NCBI RefSeq assembly: GCF_004684345.1
Contig: NZ_CP038469.1
Coordinates: 1,674,001 to 1,738,000, forward strand
DNA length: 64,000 nt
Direction: 5' to 3'
From: Citrobacter tructae
GTDB lineage: Bacteria; Pseudomonadota; Gammaproteobacteria; Enterobacterales; Enterobacteriaceae
Shown here: in pieces, positions 32,702-42,273 of the stretch
Layout: each line of letters opens with the position of its first letter
Numbering within the stretch: the stretch's first letter is position 1
Made by a program: the position numbers and the translations under genes
Notes under the pieces: generated by a model
Seen by the model: only the letters and a program-made list of their open reading frames with translations
Databases searched by the model: none
What the model was told of the DNA's origin: nothing

Positions 32702-34810
32702 TCAGGCTGCGGTAATCAGCCAGCAGTTGTGGATCTGACGGTTACGGGCAAAGTCCTGGGAAAGCGTTTTTTGGGTAATTTCTTGTGCTTTCAATCCCAG
32801 TTCAGCCAAACCCTCAAGATCCATACGGAATCCACGTTTGTTGTTGGAGAACATGATCGTGCCGTCTTTACGCAGTAGGCGTTTCAGATCTTTCATCAGC
32901 GCCAGATGATCGCGCTGCACGTCAAACGAGTCTTCCATACGTTTAGAGTTAGAGAAGGTCGGTGGATCGATGAAGATCAGATCAAATTGTTCATTGGCTT
33001 CGCGCAGCCAGCCAAGACAGTCGGCCTGAATTAAACGGTGCGCGCGACCGCTCAGCCCGTTGAGTCGCAGGTTACGTTCCGCCCACTCAAGATAAGTGCG
33101 AGACATATCGACCGTTGTAGTGCTGCGGGCACCGCCGAGTCCGGCATGTACGCTGGCGCTACCGGTATAAGAGAACAGATTGAGGAAATCTTTGCCTTTG
33201 CTCATCTGGCCCAGCATGCGGCGTGCAATACGGTGGTCCAGGAACAGACCGGTATCAAGATAGTCGGTCAGGTTAACCCACAGGCGCGCGTTGTACTCGC
33301 TAACCTCAATGAATTCACCCTTCTCATTCATCTTCTGATACTGGTTTTTCCCTTTCTGCCGTTCACGGGTTTTCAGCACCAGTTTATTCGGTGCGATCTC
33401 CAGCACTGACAGCGTAGCGGCAATGATGTCGAACAGACGCTGGCGAGCCTTCTGGGCATCAACCGTCTTCGGTGGCGCGTATTCCTGAACCACGACCCAG
33501 TCGCCGTAGCGGTCGACCGCTACGTTGTATTCCGGCAGGTCAGCATCGTACAGGCGATAGCATTCAATGCCTTCCTGGCGTGCCCATTTTTCCAGCTTCT
33601 TAATATTTTTACGCAGACGGTTGGCATAGTCTTCCGCCACCGTAGCAGGCTTGCTGTCTGCGGTCGTTTCTGCAACGTGATAGTTTTTCTGTACGCAGTC
33701 CAGCGGGCCGTTTTTCGCTTTAAACTGCTTATCAGCACGTAATTGCAGGCTGCTGAGCAAATCAGGAGAGGCGCTGAACAGCGACAGATTCCAGCCGCCA
33801 AACTGGTTTTTCATCGTACGTCCCAGTAGGCTGTGCAGGGCAATCAACGCCGGTTCGCTATCCAGACGTTCACCGTATGGCGGGTTGCTGATAACCGTAC
33901 CATACGGTCCTTTCGGTAGAGGATTACTCAGTTTCGCCACATCTTTGACGTCAAACGTCACCAGATCCGCAATGCCAGCACGGCGGGCATTACTGCGCGC
34001 TTTTTCAATCACCCGGGCATCGCTATCGGAACCGTAAAAATGCGACGTATAGTCCGCCAGCCCTTTACGCGCGCGAACCTGTGCTTCCGCTTTAACTTCT
34101 TGCCAGACCGCTTCGTCATGCTGCGCCCAGCCGTTAAAACCCCAGTAACCACGGTGCAGGCCTGGTGCACGATCGGTTGCCCACATCGCGGCTTCAATCA
34201 ACAGCGTACCGGAGCCACACATCGGATCGAGTAACGGTGTGCCCGGCTGCCAGCCGGAACGCATAACGATGGCCGCAGCCAACGTCTCTTTGATCGGCGC
34301 CTGACCGGCACGATCGCGATAGCCGCGCTGATGCAGACCATCACCACTCAGATCGAGAGCAATGCTGGCGGTATCTTTGTTCAGCCAGACGTTGATGCGC
34401 AGATCCGGGGATTCTCGATCCACATTCGGACGCGCCATATTTTTACGCGTAAAGGTATCGACAATCGCATCCTTTACTTTTAATGCGCCGTACTGGCTGT
34501 TGCGAATGGTTTCGTTCAGGCCGCTAAAATGCACGGCAAACGTCGCACCAGGGTTAAATATCTCTGTCCAGTCGATTGCCTGAACACCGAGGTACAGATC
34601 AAGATCGCTATAGACCTTGCATTCTCCCATCGGCAGGATAATGCGCGAGGCCAGGCGGCTCCACATCAGGCTCTGGTAAACAAGCCGCGTGTCGCCCTTA
34701 AAATGGACCCCACCCTGAACCACCTGGCACTCCACGGCGCCGAGGTTTTCCAGTTCAGTTTTTAACAGCTCTTCCAGCCCACGGGCCGTACTGGCAAACA
34801 GAGAATTCAT
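32702..34810 (-). CDS. rlmL: bifunctional 23S rRNA methyltransferase RlmKL
   Basis: A 702-residue fusion enzyme: the N-terminal half (THUMP domain plus RlmL) makes m2G2445 and the C-terminal half (RlmK) makes m7G2069 in 23S rRNA. The first SAM site is LLDPMCGSGTLLIEAA with the catalytic NPPYGERL; the second shows NLFSYTGSASVHA and DPPTFSNSKRM. Both halves are intact and the length equals E. coli. Confidence 0.97.
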   Translation of the reverse strand: MNSLFASTARGLEELLKTELENLGAVECQVVQGGVHFKGDTRLVYQSLMWSRLASRIILPMGECKVYSDLDLYLGVQAIDWTEIFNPGATFAVHFSGLNETIRNSQYGALKVKDAIVDTFTRKNMARPNVDRESPDLRINVWLNKDTASIALDLSGDGLHQRGYRDRAGQAPIKETLAAAIVMRSGWQPGTPLLDPMCGSGTLLIEAAMWATDRAPGLHRGYWGFNGWAQHDEAVWQEVKAEAQVRARKGLADYTSHFYGSDSDARVIEKARSNARRAGIADLVTFDVKDVAKLSNPLPKGPYGTVISNPPYGERLDSEPALIALHSLLGRTMKNQFGGWNLSLFSASPDLLSSLQLRADKQFKAKNGPLDCVQKNYHVAETTADSKPATVAEDYANRLRKNIKKLEKWARQEGIECYRLYDADLPEYNVAVDRYGDWVVVQEYAPPKTVDAQKARQRLFDIIAATLSVLEIAPNKLVLKTRERQKGKNQYQKMNEKGEFIEVSEYNARLWVNLTDYLDTGLFLDHRIARRMLGQMSKGKDFLNLFSYTGSASVHAGLGGARSTTTVDMSRTYLEWAERNLRLNGLSGRAHRLIQADCLGWLREANEQFDLIFIDPPTFSNSKRMEDSFDVQRDHLALMKDLKRLLRKDGTIMFSNNKRGFRMDLEGLAELGLKAQEITQKTLSQDFARNRQIHNCWLITAA

Positions 34811-34908
34811 AATGTCACTTTTACTCCAAGAAAATTGCTGCGCATTATAGCTAATCTCGCGCCCTTGTCATAAAGTTGAAGGCTTATTTTCGTTCGAGGG
34901 ACTGTACA

Positions 34909-36018
34909 GTGGTAACGTTAACCCGACTTTTTGTTCATCCGGTTAAATCAATGCGCGGTATTGGGCTAACGCACGCTCTGGCAGACGTGAGCGGTCTGGC
35001 CTTTGATCGCATCTTTATGATTACCGAACCCGACGGAACGTTCATCACTGCCCGGCAGTTCCCACAGATGGTACGTTTTACCCCTTCCCCTTTGCACGAT
35101 GGGTTGCACTTGACTGCGCCCGACGGCAGCAGCGCGCTGGTCCGCTTTGCCGACTTCGCCACCCAGGATGCGCCAACAGAGGTCTGGGGAAACCATTTTA
35201 CCGCCCGTATTGCCCCTGCGGCGATCAATCAGTGGCTCAGCGGTTTTTTCTCCCGTGATGTGCAGCTGCGCTGGGTTGGTCCACAATTGACGCGCCGGGT
35301 AAAGCGCCACGACGGCGTACCGCTGTCGTTCGCCGATGGCTTTCCTTATCTTCTGACTAACGAAGCGTCGTTGCGCGATGTACAACAGCGCTGCCCGGCC
35401 AGTATCAGAATGGAGCAATTTCGCCCTAATCTGGTGGTCACCGGAGCCGCCGCATGGGAAGAGGACACCTGGAAGGTGCTTCGTATCGGCGACGTCATCT
35501 TTGATGTGGCAAAGCCCTGTAGCCGCTGCATTTTCACTACCGTCAGCCCAGAAAAAGGCCAAAAGCATCCGTCCGGCGAGCCGCTGGCAACGCTGCAAAC
35601 CTTCCGTAGCGCAGTGGATAACGGCGATGTCGATTTCGGTCAGAATCTGATTGCTCGCAACAGCGGCGTGATCCGCGTTGGCGATGAAGTTGAAATTCTG
35701 GCAACCGGGCCCGCCAGAGCGTACGGCGCGGCGGAATCTGATGATACCGTCGCCGAGCAGCAGCAGCCTGATGCCAGCGTCCTTATCGACTGGCAGGGAC
35801 AAACTTTCCGCGGCAACAATCAGCAGGTATTACTGGAGCAACTGGAAAATCAGGGGATCCGGGTTCCCTACTCTTGTCGGGCGGGGATCTGTGGATGCTG
35901 CCGGATTAGGCTGGTAGAAGGCGAAGTCAGTCCGCTGAAAAAATCTGCGATTGGTGATGACGGGACGATTCTTTGCTGCAGTTGTGTGCCAAAAACAGCG
36001 GTCAGGCTGGAGAGTTAA
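34909..36018 (+). CDS. ycbX: YcbX, MOSC and ferredoxin domain N-hydroxylated base reductase
   Basis: A 369-residue molybdenum-cofactor protein with an N-terminal MOSC_N barrel (LTRLFVHPVKSMRG), a MOSC domain with the Moco cysteine in KPCSRCIFT, and a C-terminal 2Fe-2S ferredoxin domain with CRAGICGCC and CCSC. In E. coli it detoxifies N-hydroxylated bases such as 6-hydroxylaminopurine. The GTG at 34909 is chosen because it gives the E. coli length and N-terminus (VVTLTRLF); the open frame starts upstream at a TTG. Confidence 0.95.
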   Translation: MVTLTRLFVHPVKSMRGIGLTHALADVSGLAFDRIFMITEPDGTFITARQFPQMVRFTPSPLHDGLHLTAPDGSSALVRFADFATQDAPTEVWGNHFTARIAPAAINQWLSGFFSRDVQLRWVGPQLTRRVKRHDGVPLSFADGFPYLLTNEASLRDVQQRCPASIRMEQFRPNLVVTGAAAWEEDTWKVLRIGDVIFDVAKPCSRCIFTTVSPEKGQKHPSGEPLATLQTFRSAVDNGDVDFGQNLIARNSGVIRVGDEVEILATGPARAYGAAESDDTVAEQQQPDASVLIDWQGQTFRGNNQQVLLEQLENQGIRVPYSCRAGICGCCRIRLVEGEVSPLKKSAIGDDGTILCCSCVPKTAVRLES

Positions 36019-36557
36019 ACGGCCTGCTCAAGGCTGAAACTGTCAACAGGGAGTTGCGGTTTCAGCCTGTCATTCATAATTTTAATGGCGTCGCCAAGCT
36101 GCATGGTGCGCCCGGCAATAACCACTCCCGGCTGTGCCAGCAGGCACAGGGCCGCATTTTCACCCGGTTCAACCACTAACAGATTAACCTGTTCTTCGGT
36201 ATCGCTTAAATATACGCAGGCAGCGTCACCCACTACCGGTGACCAGTTAATGGTGTGCGCCACAAAGTGCCAGCTTTTTGGCATTTGCGGTTTCAGATAT
36301 CGAATAGCCACCAGCGCATTGAGTACCAGTTCCGCTTTTTGTTCTTTGACTAAATCCAGGTCGCGGCACTTTTCTTCAAAAGAAAAATAAAGCGCAGCAT
36401 CATCAACGCAAAAACCGGACGGAGAGAATGCATCAGGCGTGAGCATTTTACGCGCAAAACGCGAGCGAAATAACATACCATTGGCTAAATCGAGCATCAT
36501 ACGATCGTGCTCTTCATCATAATACCAGCGCCAGTTATCGTCGGGTTTAATTCGCAT
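36015..36557 (-). CDS. zapC: ZapC, FtsZ-ring associated protein
   Basis: A 180-residue cytosolic protein that binds FtsZ, promotes filament bundling and suppresses its GTPase activity. The N-terminus MRIKPDDNWRWYYDEEHDRM and the MLFRSRFARKML region are typical. Its stop overlaps the convergent ycbX stop by four bases. Confidence 0.95.
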   Translation of the reverse strand: MRIKPDDNWRWYYDEEHDRMMLDLANGMLFRSRFARKMLTPDAFSPSGFCVDDAALYFSFEEKCRDLDLVKEQKAELVLNALVAIRYLKPQMPKSWHFVAHTINWSPVVGDAACVYLSDTEEQVNLLVVEPGENAALCLLAQPGVVIAGRTMQLGDAIKIMNDRLKPQLPVDSFSLEQAV

Positions 36558-36678
36558 CAGTATCTCTCCATTCCTTAATCATCGTCGTTACGACAGTATC
36601 CTTTTGCCGCTTCGTTTATTGCCCTAATAATAAAAGCTCAGAATGTTTAAATAAGCAACAGTAAAGGAATATAAAACA

Positions 36679-36704
36679 ACCAGGGCGAGAAATAAAGCCC
36701 TGGT
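36679..36704 (-). terminator. pyrD terminator
   Basis: ACCAGGGC … GCCCTGGT hairpin on the minus strand followed by TTGTTTTAT, 18 bases beyond the pyrD stop. Confidence 0.75.
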
Positions 36705-36722
36705 TTGTGATTAGGGTCGTAT

Positions 36723-37733
36723 TCAGATATTGGTGATGATTTCTTTAATCAGCGGTGGGCCTTTAAAAATAAAGCCGGAATAAATCTGAATCAGGGAAGC
36801 CCCTGCGGCTATTTTCTCACGCGCAGCGATGACCGAGTCGATACCACCAACCCCGACAATCGGCAATTGCCCTTTTAATTCCCGGGACAACATCCGAATA
36901 ATTTCGGTGCTTTTTAATTGTAACGGTCGACCGCTCAGACCACCCATTTGATCGCAATTTTTCATTCCCTGCACCAGGGAACGATCGAGCGTAGTGTTCG
37001 TAGCAATTACACCATCAATATTATGACGAACTAAACTGTCAGCGACTTGGATCAGTTCTTCCTCAGAAAGATCCGGGGCGATCTTTACCGCCACCGGAAC
37101 ATATTTATGGTGGATTGCTTGCAGGTCATTTTGCTTATTTTTAATTGCCGTCAGCAGATCGTCCAGCGCTTCGCCGTATTGCAGCGTGCGTAACCCTGGA
37201 GTATTTGGTGAGGAGATATTAACCGCAATATAACCGGCATAAGCGTAGACTTTTTCCATACAAATCAGATAGTCATCTTTGCCATTCTCTACCGGGGTGT
37301 CTTTGTTCTTACCTATATTGATCCCCAGAATACCGTCAAAATGCGATTTTTTAACGTTTTCGACCAGGTTATCAACACCCAGGTTATTGAAGCCCATGCG
37401 GTTGATCAAACCTTCTGCGTCAACCAGACGGAAAAGACGCGGCTTATCGTTACCCGGTTGAGGACGAGGCGTCACGGTGCCTATCTCAATCGAGCCGAAT
37501 CCCATTGCACCGAGTGCATCAATGCACTCCCCATCTTTATCCAGTCCGGCGGCAAGACCGAGCGGATTTTTAAACGTCAGCCCCATGCAGGTAACCGGTT
37601 TTGTCGGTACTTTTTGGCGGACAAGCGCTTCGAGCGGCGTGCCCGTAATGCGACGTAATTGCTGGAATGTTAATTCATGAGCGCGCTCTGGATCGAGCTG
37701 AAATAGTGCTTTACGAACGAAGGGGTAGTACAT
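36723..37733 (-). CDS. pyrD: dihydroorotate dehydrogenase (quinone), class 2
   Basis: A 336-residue FMN enzyme on the inner membrane that oxidises dihydroorotate to orotate with ubiquinone in pyrimidine synthesis. The amphipathic N-terminal membrane helix (YYPFVRKALFQLDPERAHE), NPLGLAAGLDKDGE, the catalytic serine in NISSPNTPGLR and the C-terminal GVGGIDS phosphate loop are present. The start at 37733 follows a CAGGAGAG site; the longer frame includes the leader hairpin and is rejected. Confidence 0.97.
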   Translation of the reverse strand: MYYPFVRKALFQLDPERAHELTFQQLRRITGTPLEALVRQKVPTKPVTCMGLTFKNPLGLAAGLDKDGECIDALGAMGFGSIEIGTVTPRPQPGNDKPRLFRLVDAEGLINRMGFNNLGVDNLVENVKKSHFDGILGINIGKNKDTPVENGKDDYLICMEKVYAYAGYIAVNISSPNTPGLRTLQYGEALDDLLTAIKNKQNDLQAIHHKYVPVAVKIAPDLSEEELIQVADSLVRHNIDGVIATNTTLDRSLVQGMKNCDQMGGLSGRPLQLKSTEIIRMLSRELKGQLPIVGVGGIDSVIAAREKIAAGASLIQIYSGFIFKGPPLIKEIITNI

Positions 37734-37748
37734 GAACTCTCCTGGATT

Positions 37749-37777
37749 CCCGGTGTGCAAACCGGGGGCGTATTATG
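37749..37777 (-). promoter_or_regulatory. pyrD promoter -10 and CTP-sensing leader hairpin
   Basis: On the minus strand CATAAT (-10) is followed by a run of C residues and a hairpin CCCGGT-TTGCAC-ACCGGG just before the ribosome site. In E. coli pyrD the choice of start base in the C-rich run depends on CTP and GTP. Transcripts starting at C can form the hairpin that masks the ribosome site. The sequence here preserves all of these parts. Confidence 0.75.
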
Positions 37778-37818
37778 TGCGATCGCGAACAAAAAGGGAA
37801 TTGACCTGCGGCAATAAA

Positions 37819-37834
37819 AAGCAAACGTTTTCTT
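37819..37834. promoter_or_regulatory. PurR operator of pyrD
   Basis: AAGCAAACGTTTTCTT closely matches the PurR consensus ACGCAAACGTTTNCNT. It is placed just upstream of the pyrD promoter, as in E. coli. Confidence 0.7.
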
Positions 37835-37976
37835 TCCGCTCCTCGTTTTATGCAATTTTCAGCTTTTCTATCCCGCATAAATCATTTCGATAAACAAAAC
37901 CTCTCTGCCAGACTGCATAAATTGTTATCAATGTTAAATAAAAACGAACAATTGGTTATAAGGAGAGATTATAAAT

Positions 37977-38552
37977 ATGCGCGTTATCACTCTGGCGGGC
38001 AGCCCACGCTTCCCCTCTCGCTCCAGCGCCTTACTGGAATATGCGCGAGAAAAACTGAATGGGCAGAATGTCGACGTTTATCACTGGAATCTGCACAATT
38101 TTGAGCCCGATGATCTGATCTATGCGCGGTTTGACAGCCCGGCGCTAAAGACGTTTATCGAACAACTGCAGGCCGCCGACGGGCTGATTGTCGCCACGCC
38201 GGTCTACAAAGCGGCCTATTCCGGCGCATTGAAAACCTTGCTCGATCTGCTCCCTGAACGCGCACTGGAGGGCAAAGTGGTGTTGCCGCTGGCGACCGGC
38301 GGCACCATGGCGCACTTGCTGGCCGTCGATTACGCCCTGAAACCCGTCCTCAGCGCACTGAAGGCCCAGGAGATCCTGCACGGTGTTTTCGCCGATGATT
38401 CTCAGGTCATCGATTATCAGCATAAGCCACAGTTTACGCCGAACCTGCAACTGCGCCTGGACAGTGCGCTTGATACCTTCTGGCAGGCTTTGCAGCGCCG
38501 CGATGTCCAGCTTTTGCACTTAAATGCCCTGAGAGGTACTGCCCATGCTTAA
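37977..38552 (+). CDS. ssuE: SsuE, NADPH-dependent FMN reductase
   Basis: A 191-residue flavodoxin-like reductase that supplies FMNH2 to the SsuD monooxygenase for sulfonate use. The FMN loop is AGSPRFPSRSSAL and a second loop is TPVYKAAYSGALKTLLDLLP. An AAGGAGAG site precedes the ATG. First gene of ssuEADCB; the stop overlaps the ssuA start by eight bases. In E. coli the operon is driven by Cbl under sulfur limitation; no operator could be assigned by eye. Confidence 0.97.
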   Translation: MRVITLAGSPRFPSRSSALLEYAREKLNGQNVDVYHWNLHNFEPDDLIYARFDSPALKTFIEQLQAADGLIVATPVYKAAYSGALKTLLDLLPERALEGKVVLPLATGGTMAHLLAVDYALKPVLSALKAQEILHGVFADDSQVIDYQHKPQFTPNLQLRLDSALDTFWQALQRRDVQLLHLNALRGTAHA

Positions 38553-39519
38553 TTTACTTAAACGCCATACGCCGTGGCTGGCGCTGACCGGACTGCTGTC
38601 TTTGTCGACACTGGTTCACGCCGCAGATGCCGCGCCAGACACTCTGCGTATTGGCTATCAGAAAGGGAGCGTCAGCATGGTGCTGGCAAAAAGCCATCAA
38701 CTGCTGGAAAAACGCTACCCGCAGACAAAAATCTCATGGATTGAGTTTCCCGCCGGGCCGCAAATGCTGGAGGCGCTAAATATAGGCAGCATCGATCTGG
38801 GTAGCACCGGCGATATCCCACCGATTTTTGCCCAAGCTGCCGGGGCCGATCTTGTCTACGTGGGCGTTGAGCCGCCCAAACCGAAAGCCGAAGTGATTCT
38901 GGTGCCGAAAAATAGCCCAATCCAGAGCGTCGCAGAGCTTAAAGGGCATAAAGTCGCCTTCCAGAAAGGTTCCAGCGCCCACAATTTACTGCTCCGCGCC
39001 CTGCAACAGGCCGGGTTGAATTTTACCGATATCCAGGCCATGTATCTGACGCCCGCCGATGCGCGTGCCGCTTTCCAACAAGGAAATGTGGATGCATGGG
39101 CAATTTGGGACCCGTACTACTCCGCCGCGTTACTGCAAGGTGACGTACGCGTTTTGAAAGATGGTACCGACCTCAAACAGACCGGTTCGTTTTACCTCGC
39201 CGCGCGCCCTTATGCCGAGAAAAACGGCGCTTTTGTTCATGGCGTATTAGACACTTTTAGCCAGGCCGATGCCTTAACCCTCAGTCAACGTCAGCAAAGT
39301 ATCACCCTGCTGGCAAAAACCATGGGGCTGCCTGAACCGGTCATAGCATCCTATCTGGACCATCGCCCGCCAACCACCATTACCCCCGTCAACGCCTCTG
39401 TTGCCGCACTGCAGCAACAAACCGCCGATCTGTTTTATGACAACCGGTTGTTGCCGAAAAAAATCGATATTCGCCAGCGTATCTGGCAACCCACTCAACA
39501 GGCAGGAGCAAAATTATGA
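38545..39519 (+). CDS. ssuA: SsuA, periplasmic aliphatic sulfonate-binding protein
   Basis: A 324-residue solute-binding protein with a signal peptide ending SLSTLVHA. It delivers sulfonates to the SsuBC importer. Typical motifs are LRIGYQKGSVSMVLAKS, the GSTGDIPPIFAQAAGADLVYVG binding-site region and AWAIWDPYYSAAL. It overlaps ssuE (eight bases) and ssuD (four bases). Confidence 0.97.
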   Translation: MLNLLKRHTPWLALTGLLSLSTLVHAADAAPDTLRIGYQKGSVSMVLAKSHQLLEKRYPQTKISWIEFPAGPQMLEALNIGSIDLGSTGDIPPIFAQAAGADLVYVGVEPPKPKAEVILVPKNSPIQSVAELKGHKVAFQKGSSAHNLLLRALQQAGLNFTDIQAMYLTPADARAAFQQGNVDAWAIWDPYYSAALLQGDVRVLKDGTDLKQTGSFYLAARPYAEKNGAFVHGVLDTFSQADALTLSQRQQSITLLAKTMGLPEPVIASYLDHRPPTTITPVNASVAALQQQTADLFYDNRLLPKKIDIRQRIWQPTQQAGAKL

Positions 39520-40661
39520 GTCTGAACATATTCTGGTTTTTACCCACGCACGGTGACGGTCATTATCTGGGAACAGAGGAAGGTTCACGCCCGGTCGATC
39601 ATGGTTATCTGCAACAAATCGCCCAAACGGCCGACCGTCTGGGGTTTACCGGCGTGCTGATCCCGACCGGTCGCTCCTGCGAAGATGCCTGGCTGGTCGC
39701 GGCCTCAATGATCCCGGTCACTCAGAGATTAAAATTTTTAGTCGCGCTACGTCCCAGCGTAACCTCACCTACGGTTGCGGCACGCCAGGCAGCGACGCTC
39801 GACAGACTGTCCAACGGTCGCGCGTTGTTTAACCTGGTAACCGGCAGCGATCCGCAGGAGCTGGCGGGCGACGGCGTGTTCCTCGATCACACCGAACGTT
39901 ATGAAGCCTCCGCTGAATTCACTCAGGTTTGGCGGCGCTTGCTGCAAGGCGAAACCGTGGATTTCAACGGTAAGCACGTCCACGTCCGCGGGGCAAAACT
40001 CTTTTTCCCGCCAGTGCAACGGCCCCACCCTCCGCTGTACTTCGGCGGTTCTTCCGACGTGGCGCAGGATCTTGCCGCCGAGCAGGTTGATCTCTATCTG
40101 ACCTGGGGCGAGCCACCTGAACAGGTCAAAGAGAAAATTGAACAGGTGCGGGCCAAAGCGGCAGCGCTCGGGCGCAAGATCCGCTTTGGTATTCGTCTGC
40201 ATGTGATCGTACGGGAAACGACGGATGAAGCGTGGCAGGCGGCGGATCGCCTGATTGCCCATCTGGATGACGACACCATTGCCAAAGCCCAGGCTGCCTT
40301 CGCAAGAACCGACTCTGTGGGTCAGCAGCGAATGGCGGCGCTGCACAACGGCAGGCGCGACCAGCTGGAAATTAGCCCGAACCTGTGGGCTGGCGTAGGA
40401 CTGGTACGCGGCGGAGCCGGTACGGCGCTGGTAGGAGATGGTCCAACAGTGGCGGCGCGTATTAACGAATATGCCGCGCTGGGTATCGACAGCTTTGTGC
40501 TGTCCGGGTATCCGCACCTTGAAGAAGCGTACAAGGTCGGTGAACTGTTGTTCCCGCATCTGGATGTCGCTATACCAGAAATTCCGCAGCCGCAGCGCCT
40601 GCACCAACAAGGCGAAGCGGTGGCGAACGAATTTATCCCGCGCAAAGTTGCGCAAAGCTGA
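39516..40661 (+). CDS. ssuD: SsuD, FMNH2-dependent alkanesulfonate monooxygenase
   Basis: A 381-residue luciferase-like TIM-barrel enzyme that cleaves C-S bonds of alkanesulfonates to release sulfite and aldehyde. The first strand NIFWFLPTHGDGHYLG, the GRSCEDAW motif with the active-site cysteine (about residue 54) and the LVTGSDPQELAGDG loop are present. It uses the FMNH2 made by SsuE. Confidence 0.97.
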   Translation: MSLNIFWFLPTHGDGHYLGTEEGSRPVDHGYLQQIAQTADRLGFTGVLIPTGRSCEDAWLVAASMIPVTQRLKFLVALRPSVTSPTVAARQAATLDRLSNGRALFNLVTGSDPQELAGDGVFLDHTERYEASAEFTQVWRRLLQGETVDFNGKHVHVRGAKLFFPPVQRPHPPLYFGGSSDVAQDLAAEQVDLYLTWGEPPEQVKEKIEQVRAKAAALGRKIRFGIRLHVIVRETTDEAWQAADRLIAHLDDDTIAKAQAAFARTDSVGQQRMAALHNGRRDQLEISPNLWAGVGLVRGGAGTALVGDGPTVAARINEYAALGIDSFVLSGYPHLEEAYKVGELLFPHLDVAIPEIPQPQRLHQQGEAVANEFIPRKVAQS

Positions 40662-40669
40662 GGAGCCCG

Positions 40670-41464
40670 ATGATGGCAACGCCGAAAAACAGGTGGTTAC
40701 TGCGCCTTGCTCCGTGGTTTTTACCGCTCGCTCTGGTGGCGGTCTGGCAGGTCTCATCATCAATGGGCTGGTTATCCACCCGCATTCTGCCCTCCCCGCA
40801 AGGCGTGGTGGAAGCCTTTTGGACGCTTTCCGCCAGCGGCGAGCTTTGGCAGCATCTGGCGATCAGCTCCTGGCGGGCTGCGATCGGCTTTTCCATCGGC
40901 GGATCGATTGGACTGACGCTGGGATTGATAAGCGGCCTGTCACGCTGGGGCGAACGCTTGCTGGACACCTCGGTGCAGATGCTGCGTAACGTCCCACATC
41001 TGGCGCTAATCCCGCTGGTAATTTTGTGGTTCGGTATTGATGAATCCGCCAAGATCTTTCTCGTCGCACTGGGGACGTTGTTCCCGATTTACATCAACAC
41101 CTGGCACGGGATCCGCAATGTCGATCGTGGGCTGGTGGAGATGGCACGCAGCTATGGGTTATCCGGTATTTCACTGTTTATCCATGTGATCCTACCCGGC
41201 GCTCTGCCCTCGATCATGGTCGGCGTGCGTTTTGCCCTCGGGCTGATGTGGTTGACACTTATCGTCGCGGAAACCATTTCGGCTAATGCTGGCATCGGCT
41301 ATCTGGCAATGAATGCCCGCGAGTTTTTGCAAACGGATGTGGTGGTGGTGGCCATCATTCTCTACGCCCTGCTCGGCAAGCTTGCCGACGTCAGCGCGCA
41401 ATTACTGGAACGTATCTGGCTACGCTGGAACCCGGCTTACCATGCGAAGGAGGCCACCGTATGA
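40670..41464 (+). CDS. ssuC: SsuC, sulfonate ABC transporter permease
   Basis: A 264-residue inner-membrane permease with about six helices and the EAA loop (EMARSYGLSGISLFIHVILPGALP) that docks on SsuB. Two adjacent ATGs (40670, 40673) are possible after an AGGAG site; the second gives the E. coli length. Its stop overlaps the ssuB start by four bases. Confidence 0.96.
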   Translation: MMATPKNRWLLRLAPWFLPLALVAVWQVSSSMGWLSTRILPSPQGVVEAFWTLSASGELWQHLAISSWRAAIGFSIGGSIGLTLGLISGLSRWGERLLDTSVQMLRNVPHLALIPLVILWFGIDESAKIFLVALGTLFPIYINTWHGIRNVDRGLVEMARSYGLSGISLFIHVILPGALPSIMVGVRFALGLMWLTLIVAETISANAGIGYLAMNAREFLQTDVVVVAIILYALLGKLADVSAQLLERIWLRWNPAYHAKEATV

Positions 41465-42228
41465 ATACCGCTCGTTTAAATCAGGGCACGCCGCTACTGC
41501 TTAGTGGCGTGACGAAACGCTACGGCGCCAATACGGTGCTCAATCAGTTAGATTTGCACATTCCGGCAGGTCAATTTGTCGCCGTGGTCGGTCGCAGCGG
41601 CGGCGGAAAAAGTACATTGCTACGTCTGCTGGCCGGTCTGGAATCGCCTAACGCAGGGGAATTACTCGCCGGAACCACACCGCTGGCGGATATTCAGGAT
41701 GATACGCGGATGATGTTCCAGGATGCGCGCCTGCTACCGTGGAAATCGGTTATCGATAACGTAGGTCTGGGTCTGAAAAACAACTGGCAAGATGCTGCCC
41801 GTGATGCGCTAACTTCCGTTGGGCTGGAAAACCGGGCGCTGGAATGGCCTGCCGCCCTTTCTGGTGGGCAAAAACAACGCGTGGCGCTGGCACGTGCATT
41901 AATCCATCGTCCCGGATTGCTGTTGCTGGATGAACCACTCGGCGCGCTGGATGCACTCACCCGCCTGGAAATGCAGGATTTGATAGTCTCTTTGTGGCAA
42001 GAACACGGTTTTACCGTACTGCTGGTCACCCATGACGTCAGCGAAGCCGTGGCAATGGCCGATCGCGTGTTGTTGATTGAGGACGAGAAAATCGGTCTGG
42101 ACTTGACGGTAGATATCCCGCGTCCAAGGCGGATGGGTTCAGTGCGCCTGGCGGAACTCGAAGCGGAAGTGTTGAATCGGGTGATGCAGAGGGGGTATAC
42201 CGAGCAGGCAGTACGTCGACACGGCTGA
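41461..42228 (+). CDS. ssuB: SsuB, sulfonate ABC transporter ATPase
   Basis: A 255-residue ATPase powering sulfonate import. The Walker A is GRSGGGKST, the signature is LSGGQKQRVALARAL, the Walker B is LLLLDEPLGALD and the H-loop is LLVTHD. Last gene of the ssu operon, ending in front of a REP-like palindrome. Confidence 0.97.
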   Translation: MNTARLNQGTPLLLSGVTKRYGANTVLNQLDLHIPAGQFVAVVGRSGGGKSTLLRLLAGLESPNAGELLAGTTPLADIQDDTRMMFQDARLLPWKSVIDNVGLGLKNNWQDAARDALTSVGLENRALEWPAALSGGQKQRVALARALIHRPGLLLLDEPLGALDALTRLEMQDLIVSLWQEHGFTVLLVTHDVSEAVAMADRVLLIEDEKIGLDLTVDIPRPRRMGSVRLAELEAEVLNRVMQRGYTEQAVRRHG

Positions 42229-42232
42229 TAAT

Positions 42233-42266
42233 GCCGGATGGTGACGCAATTGCATCATCATCCGGC
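42233..42266. repeat. REP-type palindrome between ssuB and pepN
   Basis: GCCGGATGgtgACGCAATTGC-ATCATCATCCGGC, an imperfect palindrome with the GCCGGAT…ATCCGGC ends of enterobacterial REP elements, filling the 45-base gap between two convergent genes. It can act as an mRNA end stabiliser or terminator. Confidence 0.8.
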
Positions 42267-42273
42267 AACATTA

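Noticed and set aside
39765..40763. 332-codon minus-strand frame over ssuD/ssuC
   Set aside because: Antisense shadow of two clear ssu genes in a GC-rich region.
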